This document shows, one piece after another, positions 7,581 to 16,408 of a DNA stretch of 64,000 bases. The translations under genes and the position numbers were made by a program. Positions within the stretch are counted from its first letter, which is position 1; every line of letters starts with the position of its first letter. The notes below the pieces were generated by a model, which was given only the letters and a program-made list of their open reading frames with translations, made no database searches and was not told where the DNA came from. Origin of the DNA: Achromobacter spanius (GTDB lineage: Bacteria > Pseudomonadota > Gammaproteobacteria > Burkholderiales > Burkholderiaceae_B); assembly GCF_003994415.1 (NCBI RefSeq), contig NZ_CP034689.1:1178001-1242000 (forward strand). Reading direction: 5' to 3'.

Positions 7581-10500
7581 CTACCGCGCTTGATGTGCCA
7601 GGAATTCCGTCAGGACACGGCCGGTGTGGGAATGATCGGCCAGGGTCATCACATGTTCCGGCGAGCCTTCGGCCACCAGTTGGCCGCCGCCCGTGCCGCC
7701 TTCGGGGCCCAGGTCCAGCAGCCAGTCGGCTTCGGCGATGACGTCCAGATTATGCTCAATCACCACCACCGTATTGCCGGCTTCCACCAGGCGATGCAGC
7801 ACGTGGATCAGCTTTTCAACGTCGGCCATCGACAAGCCCACCGTCGGTTCGTCCAGCACGTAGAGCGTGTGCGGAATGCGCGAGGCGCGGCCGGTCTTGA
7901 TCAGCCCGTCGGTCAGACGCGCCTTGGACAGCTCGGTCACCAGCTTGATGCGCTGCGCCTCGCCGCCCGACAGCGTGGGCGACGGCTGGCCCAGCGTCAG
8001 GTAACCCAGGCCCACGTCTTGCATCAGTTGCAGCGGGCGGTGGATCTTCGGATGCGCCGCGAAGTAGCCGATGGCGTCGTCCACTTCCATGGACAGCAGC
8101 TCGCCTGCGTTTTTGCCGCGCATCTGCACGCTGAGCGTGTCGCTGTTGAAGCGCGCGCCGTTGCAGGCGTCGCACGGCACTTTGACGTCGGGCAGAAAGT
8201 TCATTTCGATGGTGCGCATGCCCTGGCCTTCGCAGATGGGGCAGCGGCCGTCGCCGGTGTTGAACGAGAAGCGCGCCGCCGTCCAGCCGCGCATGCGGGC
8301 TTCGCGGGTGTCGGCGAACTGCTTGCGCACGTCGTCCCAGAAGCCCACATACGTGGCCGGGCACGAGCGCGGCGTCTTGCCGATGGGGGTCTGGTCCACT
8401 TCCAGCACGCGGTCGATGGCTTCCCAACCCTTGATGCTTTCGCAGCCGGCCCAACCCGGCGCCTTGCCTTGCGACACGGCTTGCATCAGATTGTCCAGCA
8501 GCACTTCGCGCGCCAGCGTGGACTTGCCGGAACCGGACACGCCGGTCACGACGCTCAGGCGGCCCACGGGGATCTTGGCGTCCACGCTGCGCAGGTTGTG
8601 CAGGCGCGCGCCACGGATTTCGATCATGGGCGTGTCGGCCTCGACCGGACGGCGGCCTTGCAGCGGATGCGCCAGCGGCGTCTTCAGATAGCGGCCGGTG
8701 ATGGATTCCGGCGCGTTCATCACGTCTTCCACCGTACCTTGCGCCACGACCCGGCCGCCACGGATGCCCGCGCCGGGGCCGATGTCGATCACGTGCGAGG
8801 CGCGGCGGATGGTGTCGTCGTCATGTTCCACCACCACCAGCGTGTTGCCGTTGCCTTCCAGGCGCGCCAGCGCGTCCAGCAGGATGCGGTTGTCGCGCGG
8901 ATGCAGGCCGATGGTGGGTTCGTCCAGCACGTAGCAAACGCCTTGCAGGTTGGAACCCAGTTGCGCGGCCAGACGGATGCGCTGCGCTTCGCCGCCAGAC
9001 AGCGTGGGCGCGGCGCGGTCCAGCGCCAGGTAGTTCAGCCCCACTTCCTGCATGAAGTTCAAACGGCCGCGGATTTCCGTCAGGATGTCGCGGGCGATCT
9101 CGCCTTCGCGGCCGCGCGCCACCAGCCCGGTGAAGAAGGTGTGCGCGTCCGACACCGGCAACGACGCCAGTTCGGCAATGGACTTGTCGCGCCAGCGCAC
9201 GGCGCGCGCCACACGGTTCAGCCGCTGCCCATCGCATTGCGTGCAGGCCTTGGCCTCGCCTTCATACCAGGCGTTCCAGGCGGTTTCCTCGCCGGTCTGT
9301 TCTTCGTCAAAGCCCTGCAATTGCAGGCCCGTGCCGTAGCAGCCCGTGCACCAGCCGTGCTTGGAGTTGTACGAGAACAGGCGCGGGTCGGGTTCGGGAA
9401 AGCTGGTGCCGCAAGACGGGCACGCGCGCTTGACCGAAAAATGCTGCTGCTGCAAATCGCTGTTCAGCGCTTCGTGCAGCTTGTTTACCGGCCATACCAC
9501 CGACATCACGCCCTGGCCGTTTTCCAGCGCGCTCTTGACGGCGGCGCGCAGGTCGGCTTCGTTGGCCGGGTCCACCACCACGTCTGCCACGGGCAGTTCA
9601 ATGGTGTGTTCCTTGTAGCGGTCCAGGCGCGGCCACGGGGCCACGGGAATGAACTCGCCGTCTACGCGCAAGTGCGTATGGCCCTTGGAACCCGCCCACT
9701 TGGCCAGGTCCGTGTAATAGCCCTTGCGCGCGGTCACCAAGGGCGACAGCAGCCCGATGTGCACGCCCTTGTGGTCACGCAGCAGGCGGGCCACGATCTG
9801 GTCCGTGTTCTGCGGTTCAACGGCCACGTTGCAATCCGGGCAGTACTGCGTGCCCAGCTTCACATACAGCAAGCGCAGGAAATGGTGGATTTCCGTCATC
9901 GTGGCCACGGTGGACTTGCGGCCCCCACGGCTGGTGCGCTGTTCGATGGCCACGGTGGGCGGAATGCCGAAGATGGCATCCACGTCCGGCTTGCCGGCCG
10001 GCTGCACGATGGCGCGCGCGTAGGCGTTCAGCGATTCCAGATAGCGGCGCTGGCCTTCGTTGAACAGGATGTCGAACGCCAGCGTCGACTTGCCGGAGCC
10101 GGACACGCCGGTGATCACGGTGAATTTGTCGTGCGGGATTTCAACGCTGATGTTCTTCAGGTTGTGCTCGCGCGCGTTGCGGATCTCGATCGCCATATTG
10201 CCTTGGCGACGCGCGCGCATCACGGACTGCAGCGGCGTGCCGTCGCCCGCGCCGGAGGCCACGGCGGCGTCGTTGTACACGGCGGTAGGCTCGGCAATGC
10301 GCGCGGTCAAACCGGCTTGCTCGACTTCTTGCGCGTCGATGTCGCTGGTGACCACCACGTCGGCCGGCAGGATGCTGACTTCGTAATCGCGCAGGGCTGC
10401 GCCCGTGTGCGACTTGGGGTTGTCCATCAGGTCTTGCGGCGTGCCCACGCCGATCAGCAGGCCGCCGGCGTCGCCGCCTTCAGGGCCCAAGTCGATCAGC

Positions 10501-13370
10501 CAATCGGCCGCGCGGATCACGTCCAGGTTGTGTTCGATGACCAGCAGCGTGTGGCCGGCGGCCAGCAGCTTGCGGAAGGCGCGCATCAGCCGCGCCACGT
10601 CGTCAAAGTGCAGGCCGGTGGTGGGTTCGTCGAACAGGAACAGGCTGCCCTTTTTGGCGACCTTGGCTGTGGAAATACCGCTGCGGGCGGCTTCGGCCAG
10701 GTGGCCAGCCAGCTTCAGGCGTTGGGCCTCGCCACCGGACAGCGTGGGCACGGGTTGCCCCAGCCGCACGTATTCCAGGCCCACGTCGGCCAGGGGCGCC
10801 AGGCCGGTCTGCACGTCGCGCAGGCCCTTGAAGAAGTCCAGCGCTTCGCTGACCGTCATGGCCAGCACTTCGTCGATGGATGCGCTTTTGCCCAGATGTT
10901 CGACACGCACTTCCAGCACTTCGGGGCGGAAGCGCTTGCCGTCGCAGTCGGGGCAACGCAGGTAGACGTCGGACAGGAACTGCATTTCGACGTGTTCAAA
11001 GCCGGTGCCGCCGCATGTGGGGCAGCGGCCGTCGCCGCCGTTGAAGCTGAATGTGCCGGCCGTGTAGGCGCGTTCGCGCGCCAGCGGGGCCTGGGCGAAC
11101 AGCTTGCGGATGGCGTCAAAGGCGCCCACGTAGCTGGCGGGGTTCGAGCGCGCGGTCTTGCCGATGGGGGTCTGGTCCACCATGACCACGTCGGCGATCT
11201 GTTCGGCGCCCAAGAGGCGGTCGAACGCGCCGGGCGCTTCTGACGGCTTGCCCTTTTGCTTCAACAGCGCGGGGTACAGCACGTCTTGCACCAGCGTGGA
11301 CTTGCCCGAGCCGGACACGCCCGTCACGCAGACCAGTCGGCCCAGCGGCAGTTCAACGGACACGTTCTTCAGGTTGTGCGCGTTGACGCCTTCCAGCAGC
11401 AGGCGCGGCGTGTTCGCCGCCACCGGCATGGGGCGCGGCGCTTCCACGCGCTGGCGCGCGCCCAGGTAGTTGCCCGTGAGCGTATCGGCCGCGCGCAGCT
11501 GTTTCGGCGTGCCGTCAAAGACGATGTAGCCGCCGCGTTCGCCAGGGCCGGGGCCGATGTCGATGATGCGGTCGGCGGCCACCATGACCTGCGGGTCGTG
11601 CTCTACCACCACCAGCGTGTTGCCGGCGTTGCGCAAGCGGTGCATGACTTCAACCACGCGGTGCATGTCGCGCGGGTGCAGGCCGATGGACGGCTCGTCC
11701 AGCACGAACAGCGTGTTCACCAGCGAGGTGCCCAGCGCGGTGGTCAGGTTGATGCGCTGCACTTCGCCGCCCGACAGCGTGCGGCTCTGGCGGTCCAGCG
11801 TCAGGTAGCCCAGACCCACGTCGCACAGGAACTTCAGGCGCGCGCGGACCTCGGTCATGAGCAGGTCGGTGGCGGCGTCCAGCGCGCCCGAGAACGACAG
11901 CCCGTCAAAGAAGCGGCGGACCCGTTCGATGGGCAGCAGCATCACGTCATGGATAGACAGGCCCCCGATGTTATTGAGTTGGTCGCGCGACCAGTTGGCG
12001 CCCACCGGCATGAAGCGCTGATAGCGGCCGTCTTCGGGCGGCAGCACGGTGTCGGCTTCTTCCTTGGTGCCCAGGCGCCACAGCAGCGCGTCGGGTTTCA
12101 GGCGCGCGCCGTTGCAGGTGGGGCAGGGCGTATAGCTGCGGTACTTGGACAGCAGCACGCGCACGTGCATCTTGTAGGACTTGGTTTCCAGCCAGTCAAA
12201 AAAGCGCTGCACGCCGTACCACTGATGCTTCCAGGCGTCGTTGCCGCCCTTCCAGTCGGGCGTGCCATAAAGCACCCAGCGCTTGTGTTCTTCACTCAGG
12301 CTTTTCCAGGGCACGCCCAGCGGCACGCCCGCGCGCGGCGCGTACTTTTGCAGTTCGTCCTGGCATTCCTTGTAGGACGGCGTGGTCCACGGCTTGATGG
12401 CGCCTTCCATCAAGGTCTTGTTTTCGTCGGGGATGACCAGGCCGAAGTCGATGCCGATCACGCGGCCAAAGCCCCGGCACGCTTCGCAGGCGCCCAGCGG
12501 GGAATTGAACGAGAAGCTGCTGGGCAGCGGGTCGGTGTATTCGATGTTGCAGTCGGCGCAGTGCAGGCGGTCGCTGTATTTCCAGATGTGCGCGTTGTCG
12601 CCGTCGGCGTTCACGACGTAGACGGCCAGGTGCCCGGCGCCCATGCGCAGCGCGGTGTCCAGCGCTTCCATGACGCGTTCGCGTTCGGTGCCGGCAAAGC
12701 GGAAGCGGTCTTGGATGACGTGCAGGATGCGGCGTTCTTCGCCGGCGTCCTTGGCGGCTTTCGCTTTCTTGGCGCCTTTGGCGGGCTTGGCGACGGTGGC
12801 GCGCGGCACGGCGGTTTCCTCGGCGTGCACGCGGGTGTAACCCTGCTGCTCAAGAAAGCCGCGCACTTCGTCTTCGGTGAAGTTGGCGGGCACGGCGATG
12901 GGGAACGTCACCACCAGGCGCGGGTCGCCGGCCACGGCGGCGCGTTCGGCAAGCGAATGGTAGATGGAGTCGGGCGTATCGCGCCTGACCACCTTGCCGC
13001 AACCCCGGCAGTACAGCCGGGCGCCGCGCGCGAACAGCAATTTCAGGTGGTCGTTCAGCTCGGTCATTGTGCCGACCGTGCTGCGCGAGCTGCGCACCGG
13101 GTTGGTCTGGTCAATGGCGATGGCGGGCAGGATGCCTTCGATGCGGTCAACCTGGGGCTTGTCCATGCGGTCCAGGAACTGGCGCGCATAGGGCGAGAAG
13201 GTTTCCACGTAGCGCCGCTGCCCTTCGGCGTACAGCGTGTCGAACGCCAGCGAGCTTTTGCCGGATCCCGACACGCCGGTCACAACGACCAGTTCGCCGG
13301 TGGCAAGGGTAAGGTCCAGGTTCTTGAGGTTGTTCTGGCGTGCGCCAACAATGCGGATTTGGGAGCTCAT
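7581..13370 (-). CDS. uvrA: Double-length UvrA (tandem-fused excinuclease ABC subunit A)
   Basis: This 1929-aa protein is two complete UvrA chains joined head to tail. UvrA is the damage-sensing ATPase of nucleotide excision repair and normally dimerises. Here four ABC ATPase modules are present: four Walker A motifs (GVSGSGKSSLAFDT, GVSGSGKSTLVQDV, GVSGSGKSTLAFDI, GVSGSGKSTLAREV) and four signatures (LSGGEVQRI, LSGGEAQRLKL, LSGGEAQRIRL, LSGGEAQRIKL). Both halves keep zinc-finger cysteines, such as CPTCGGTGFEHVEMQF and CPICEGQGMRTIEMNF. The second half begins near 10196 (MAIEIRNAREHN). I chose the ATG at 13370 because the family begins SSQIRIVGARQNNLKN there; an upstream TTG at 13430 is less likely. 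Such fused UvrAs are known in Burkholderiales and may be paralogues of a normal UvrA elsewhere. Confidence 0.93.
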   Translation of the reverse strand: MSSQIRIVGARQNNLKNLDLTLATGELVVVTGVSGSGKSSLAFDTLYAEGQRRYVETFSPYARQFLDRMDKPQVDRIEGILPAIAIDQTNPVRSSRSTVGTMTELNDHLKLLFARGARLYCRGCGKVVRRDTPDSIYHSLAERAAVAGDPRLVVTFPIAVPANFTEDEVRGFLEQQGYTRVHAEETAVPRATVAKPAKGAKKAKAAKDAGEERRILHVIQDRFRFAGTERERVMEALDTALRMGAGHLAVYVVNADGDNAHIWKYSDRLHCADCNIEYTDPLPSSFSFNSPLGACEACRGFGRVIGIDFGLVIPDENKTLMEGAIKPWTTPSYKECQDELQKYAPRAGVPLGVPWKSLSEEHKRWVLYGTPDWKGGNDAWKHQWYGVQRFFDWLETKSYKMHVRVLLSKYRSYTPCPTCNGARLKPDALLWRLGTKEEADTVLPPEDGRYQRFMPVGANWSRDQLNNIGGLSIHDVMLLPIERVRRFFDGLSFSGALDAATDLLMTEVRARLKFLCDVGLGYLTLDRQSRTLSGGEVQRINLTTALGTSLVNTLFVLDEPSIGLHPRDMHRVVEVMHRLRNAGNTLVVVEHDPQVMVAADRIIDIGPGPGERGGYIVFDGTPKQLRAADTLTGNYLGARQRVEAPRPMPVAANTPRLLLEGVNAHNLKNVSVELPLGRLVCVTGVSGSGKSTLVQDVLYPALLKQKGKPSEAPGAFDRLLGAEQIADVVMVDQTPIGKTARSNPASYVGAFDAIRKLFAQAPLARERAYTAGTFSFNGGDGRCPTCGGTGFEHVEMQFLSDVYLRCPDCDGKRFRPEVLEVRVEHLGKSASIDEVLAMTVSEALDFFKGLRDVQTGLAPLADVGLEYVRLGQPVPTLSGGEAQRLKLAGHLAEAARSGISTAKVAKKGSLFLFDEPTTGLHFDDVARLMRAFRKLLAAGHTLLVIEHNLDVIRAADWLIDLGPEGGDAGGLLIGVGTPQDLMDNPKSHTGAALRDYEVSILPADVVVTSDIDAQEVEQAGLTARIAEPTAVYNDAAVASGAGDGTPLQSVMRARRQGNMAIEIRNAREHNLKNISVEIPHDKFTVITGVSGSGKSTLAFDILFNEGQRRYLESLNAYARAIVQPAGKPDVDAIFGIPPTVAIEQRTSRGGRKSTVATMTEIHHFLRLLYVKLGTQYCPDCNVAVEPQNTDQIVARLLRDHKGVHIGLLSPLVTARKGYYTDLAKWAGSKGHTHLRVDGEFIPVAPWPRLDRYKEHTIELPVADVVVDPANEADLRAAVKSALENGQGVMSVVWPVNKLHEALNSDLQQQHFSVKRACPSCGTSFPEPDPRLFSYNSKHGWCTGCYGTGLQLQGFDEEQTGEETAWNAWYEGEAKACTQCDGQRLNRVARAVRWRDKSIAELASLPVSDAHTFFTGLVARGREGEIARDILTEIRGRLNFMQEVGLNYLALDRAAPTLSGGEAQRIRLAAQLGSNLQGVCYVLDEPTIGLHPRDNRILLDALARLEGNGNTLVVVEHDDDTIRRASHVIDIGPGAGIRGGRVVAQGTVEDVMNAPESITGRYLKTPLAHPLQGRRPVEADTPMIEIRGARLHNLRSVDAKIPVGRLSVVTGVSGSGKSTLAREVLLDNLMQAVSQGKAPGWAGCESIKGWEAIDRVLEVDQTPIGKTPRSCPATYVGFWDDVRKQFADTREARMRGWTAARFSFNTGDGRCPICEGQGMRTIEMNFLPDVKVPCDACNGARFNSDTLSVQMRGKNAGELLSMEVDDAIGYFAAHPKIHRPLQLMQDVGLGYLTLGQPSPTLSGGEAQRIKLVTELSKARLTDGLIKTGRASRIPHTLYVLDEPTVGLSMADVEKLIHVLHRLVEAGNTVVVIEHNLDVIAEADWLLDLGPEGGTGGGQLVAEGSPEHVMTLADHSHTGRVLTEFLAHQAR

Positions 13371-13470
13371 GGACGGTATCGTAGCCTGAGGTAGGCGCCT
13401 GCCCGAGCGATAACCCTTCGCTGGTTCCAAGCGCGGCGATATGGAATAATTGCCTATATTGTGAGGCGCG

Positions 13471-13487
13471 TGTCCATATTATGGACA
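13471..13487. promoter_or_regulatory. Perfect 17-bp palindrome, candidate IclR/KdgR operator
   Basis: TGTCCATATTATGGACA is a perfect inverted repeat with 8-bp arms about one central T. It lies 138-154 bp upstream of the proposed IclR start in the 254-bp gap from uvrA. Its size and symmetry suit an IclR-family dimer, and autoregulation of IclR proteins is common. The assignment to this regulator is inference. Confidence 0.45.
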
Positions 13488-13624
13488 AAACTAGGCGGTG
13501 TAGCTGTACAAATAAACAGTATCGCAGATTCGTCTGATATTCGTGCTGTTTGCCTTGCGAATTCTGCGGATTCATCAGCGCAGGCGTTGCTGATGGCGCA
13601 TTGCCACATTTGGGGACGAACTTG

Positions 13625-14407
13625 TTGGAAACCAAGGTCGCGGGCGCCGCGGCGTTTGCGAAATTCATGGCGGTGCTGCAAGCCGTGGCCGATGCGCCCG
13701 AGCCTCCCACCGCCGCGCTGCTCGCGCGCACTTGCGGCTATCCGCGTCCCACCGTCTACCGCATCGTGGCGGCGCTGGCCGAGCAGGGCATGCTTACCGA
13801 GTCAGGCGGCGCCTATCGCCTGGGCACGCGCCTGATGTCGCTGGCCAGCCGCGCGTGGTCGCAATTTGACCTGCGCGCCGCCTTGGCACCCGACTTGCAG
13901 GCGCTGCGCGACGCTACCGGCGAAACCGTCCATCTGGCCGTGCCGGCGGGCCAGGAAATGATCTATATCGACAAGCTGGAAAGCCCCGGCCCGGTGCGTA
14001 TGGTGTCGCGCGTGGGCTCGTCGGTGGCCTTGCATTCCAGCGCGGTCGGCAAGGCGTATCTGGCGGCGCTGGATGAGGCCACCCGTGAACGCCTGCTGCG
14101 CGGCCTGCCGCTGCCGGCGCGCATGCCCGGCACCGTCACCAGCCTGCCGGCCTTGCGTGCCGTGCTGGACGAAGCCCGCGGCCGTGGCTACGCCATGGAC
14201 GACCAGGAAAATGAACCCGGTATCGTTTGCTATGGCGTGGCGCTGTGTGACGCGGCCGGCCGGCCCGTGGCAGGCGTCAGCGTCAGCACGCTGCTGTTCC
14301 GGCGGCAGCCCGAGCCGCAATCCGCCTATATCGATCCCTTGCTGCGGCTGCGCGATGCCGCCGTGGCCAAACTTGCCGTCTTGCCGGTGTCCGCCGGCGG
14401 CGCCTGA
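13625..14407 (+). CDS. IclR-family transcriptional regulator (KdgR-like)
   Basis: This regulator has an N-terminal winged helix (AKFMAVLQAVADAPEPPTAA, then GYPRPTVYRIVAALAEQGML) and a C-terminal IclR effector domain (GSSVALHSSAVGKAYLAAL, ENEPGIVCYGVALCD). The start is uncertain. I favour the TTG at 13625, eight nt after GGGGA; the frame is open upstream to an ATG at 13550, which would add 25 atypical residues. It lies 22 bp upstream of KDPG aldolase and KDG kinase genes on the same strand, so it probably controls sugar-acid catabolism through 2-keto-3-deoxygluconate, as KdgR does in other bacteria. Confidence 0.85.
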   Translation: METKVAGAAAFAKFMAVLQAVADAPEPPTAALLARTCGYPRPTVYRIVAALAEQGMLTESGGAYRLGTRLMSLASRAWSQFDLRAALAPDLQALRDATGETVHLAVPAGQEMIYIDKLESPGPVRMVSRVGSSVALHSSAVGKAYLAALDEATRERLLRGLPLPARMPGTVTSLPALRAVLDEARGRGYAMDDQENEPGIVCYGVALCDAAGRPVAGVSVSTLLFRRQPEPQSAYIDPLLRLRDAAVAKLAVLPVSAGGA

Positions 14408-14429
14408 CCGTCAGCCCCAGAGGAATTCC

Positions 14430-15077
14430 ATGAACGCATCCGCTCCCCTCGCATCCAAGCTTTCCGCCCTGCTGGCGGCCCGGGTCGTGCCCGTGCTGCG
14501 CTATACCGATGCCGCCACCGCCGCCTATGCCGCCGAAGTGGCCGTGGCGGCGGGGTGCACCACCTTGGAACTGACCTGGACGATACCCGGCGTGACCGAC
14601 CTGGTGCGCGCGCTGCGCGACAAGCACGGCTCCAGCCTGCTGCTGGGCGTGGGCACGGTGTTGGACGAAAACCAGGCGCGCGAAGCGCTGGTGGCCGGCG
14701 CCGACTTCCTGGTGTCGCCCGCCTTGGCCACCGACATCGTCGACCTGGCCCATGCCGCCGACGCCCTGTGCCTGCTGGGCGCCTTCACCCCCACCGAAGT
14801 GCTGGCGGCTCGCCGCGCGGGCGTGGACGTGGTGAAGGTGTTTCCGGCCGACACCGGCGGCCCCAAGCATCTGGCCGCGCTGAAGTCGGTTTACCCCGAC
14901 ACCATCTTCTGCCCCACGGGCGGCATCACGCAGGACAATATGGGCACGTATTTCGCGGCCGGCGCCGGGCTGGTGGGCATCGGCAGCAATCTGTATGACA
15001 AGGCCGCGTTCGCCGCGCGCGACACCGCCGCCCTGGTGGCGCAAATCACTCGCACCCGAGAGGCCGCCCATGGCTGA
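14430..15077 (+). CDS. eda: 2-keto-3-deoxy-6-phosphogluconate aldolase
   Basis: This class I aldolase splits KDPG into pyruvate and glyceraldehyde 3-phosphate, the last step of Entner-Doudoroff and sugar-acid pathways. The 215-aa protein has the small TIM-barrel family features: ARVVPVLRY, GCTTLELTW, GVGTVLDENQAR, VVKVFPAD with the Schiff-base Lys, and CPTGGITQDN. The ATG follows a strong AGAGGAA ribosome-binding site. The gene overlaps the KDG kinase start by 8 bp, so the two are translationally coupled: the kinase makes the aldolase's substrate. Confidence 0.92.
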   Translation: MNASAPLASKLSALLAARVVPVLRYTDAATAAYAAEVAVAAGCTTLELTWTIPGVTDLVRALRDKHGSSLLLGVGTVLDENQAREALVAGADFLVSPALATDIVDLAHAADALCLLGAFTPTEVLAARRAGVDVVKVFPADTGGPKHLAALKSVYPDTIFCPTGGITQDNMGTYFAAGAGLVGIGSNLYDKAAFAARDTAALVAQITRTREAAHG

Positions 15078-16008
15078 CTTCGACTTCGACATCGTCGCGC
15101 TGGGCGAGCCCCTGGTTGAACTGAACCAGACCGAAAAGGGCCAACAGCAATACCTGCAAGGCTTTGGCGGCGATACGTCCAACGCCGTCATTGCGGCGGC
15201 CCGCCAGGGCGCGCGCTGCGCCTACCTGACGCGAGTCGGCAGCGACGCCTTCGGCGCGCAATTCCTGGACCTGTGGAAAACCGAAGGGGTGGATACCTCG
15301 GGCGTACAAAGCGACGACGACGCTCATACCGGCCTGTATTTCGTGCAGCACGGACCGGACGGCCACGCCTTCAGCTATCTGCGCCGGGGTTCGGCCGCCA
15401 GCCTGATGACGCCGGCCTTGCTGGACAGCGGGTTGATCGAGCGCAGCCGCTTCCTGCACGTGTCGGGTATCAGCCTGGCCATCAGCACCAGCGCCTGCGA
15501 CACGGTATTCGCGGCCATCGAACGCGCCCATGCCGCGCAAACGCAGGTCAGCCTGGATTCGAACCTGCGGCTGCGCTTGTGGCCGGTTGACCGCGCCCGC
15601 GCCATCTTGCGCGAAACCATGCGCCAGGCCGACCTGTTCCTGCCCAGCATGGACGACATGCAGTACCTGACCGGCAACAACGACCCTGAACGCACGCTGG
15701 ACTGGATCCGTGACGGCGGCGCGACCGGCGTGGTGGTGTTGAAGCTGGGCAAGGACGGTTCCATCATCGACGATGGCCAGACGCGCACGCCGGTGGCTGC
15801 CCTGCGCGTGGACGCGGTGGACGCCACCGGGGCGGGCGACTGCTTCGCGGGCAGCCTGCTGGCAAGGCGCTGCCAGGGCGATAGCTGGGAAGACGCGGTG
15901 CGCTACGCCAACGTCGCGGCGGCGTTGTCCACGCTGGGCTATGGCGCGGTCGACCCGTTGCCGCGGGCTGAACAGGTTCGGGAACGGCTGAAATCGCCAG
16001 GCGGCTGA
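15070..16008 (+). CDS. kdgK: 2-dehydro-3-deoxygluconokinase (PfkB family)
   Basis: KdgK phosphorylates 2-keto-3-deoxygluconate with ATP and so feeds the aldolase encoded just upstream. The 312-aa protein has the ribokinase fold: GEPLVELNQT at the N terminus, GGDTSNAVIAAARQGARCAY for substrate binding, and the C-terminal PfkB signature VDATGAGDCFAGSLL with the catalytic Asp. It overlaps eda by 8 bp. The IclR-eda-kdgK order points to hexuronate- or galactonate-type substrates, but no dehydratase or transporter for these is adjacent. Confidence 0.9.
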   Translation: MADFDFDIVALGEPLVELNQTEKGQQQYLQGFGGDTSNAVIAAARQGARCAYLTRVGSDAFGAQFLDLWKTEGVDTSGVQSDDDAHTGLYFVQHGPDGHAFSYLRRGSAASLMTPALLDSGLIERSRFLHVSGISLAISTSACDTVFAAIERAHAAQTQVSLDSNLRLRLWPVDRARAILRETMRQADLFLPSMDDMQYLTGNNDPERTLDWIRDGGATGVVVLKLGKDGSIIDDGQTRTPVAALRVDAVDATGAGDCFAGSLLARRCQGDSWEDAVRYANVAAALSTLGYGAVDPLPRAEQVRERLKSPGG

Positions 16009-16195
16009 ACACCGTCCGGCAGGAAGAAGCGGTAACGGGGACAGGTTCAGTTCCGATCCTGATCGTCCCTTTTCCCTGCCATTGGCGCAGCCTTTGAATT
16101 TCAGGCTAAAATGCCAAGTTATCCGAATTTTTTCCGCCAGCCAGATTTCCGGTTGTGCGGTGACTTTTTTCCGCAAAATCAACAGGAGAATCAAC

Positions 16196-16324
16196 ATGGC
16201 TGAACGCAAACGCGTGCGTCGTAACACCCTGGAACGCCGTTGCCTGGGCAAGGCCTTCAAGCGCTTGTTCGTCAAGTCGCCCAAGGGTGTTTTCAAGATG
16301 CTGGAAAAGATCAAGCGCGTCTAA
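16196..16324 (+). CDS. Small basic protein, 42 aa, unknown function
   Basis: I do not recognise a named family. The peptide begins MAERKRVRRNTLERRC and ends MLEKIKRV; about a third of its residues are Lys or Arg. It has no signal peptide or membrane segment. Evidence that it is real: a strong AGGAG ribosome-binding site 7 nt before the ATG, an AT-rich upstream region of about 180 bp with TTGGCG (16082-16087) and TAAAAT (16107-16112), and a strong terminator 19 bp after its stop. It is therefore a self-contained transcription unit. Its size and charge suggest nucleic-acid or ribosome binding, but that is only a guess. Confidence 0.7.
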   Translation: MAERKRVRRNTLERRCLGKAFKRLFVKSPKGVFKMLEKIKRV

Positions 16325-16342
16325 TCAACGCTCCTGGTTTTG

Positions 16343-16380
16343 AAAAATCCCCGCAGGGCTCGCGCCTTGCGGGGATTTTT
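16343..16380. terminator. Bidirectional rho-independent terminator
   Basis: AAAAATCCCCGCA and its near complement TGCGGGGATTTTT form a strong hairpin with T tracts on both strands. It lies between the small basic protein gene (plus) and the convergent LysR gene (minus) and can serve both. Confidence 0.9.
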
Positions 16381-16408
16381 CTTTGTGGAAACGCTGCGGC
16401 GTTTCGCG

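Noticed and set aside
7578..11243. A 1221-codon open frame on the plus strand opposite uvrA
   Set aside because: High-GC codon bias of uvrA leaves the opposite strand open. The product is rich in Gly, His, Gln and Arg with no domain, and the uvrA frame is clearly coding.
11256..13394. A 712-codon open frame opposite the first UvrA half
   Set aside because: Composition (runs of His, Gln, Ala, Val) is that of an antisense shadow and it has no start signal.
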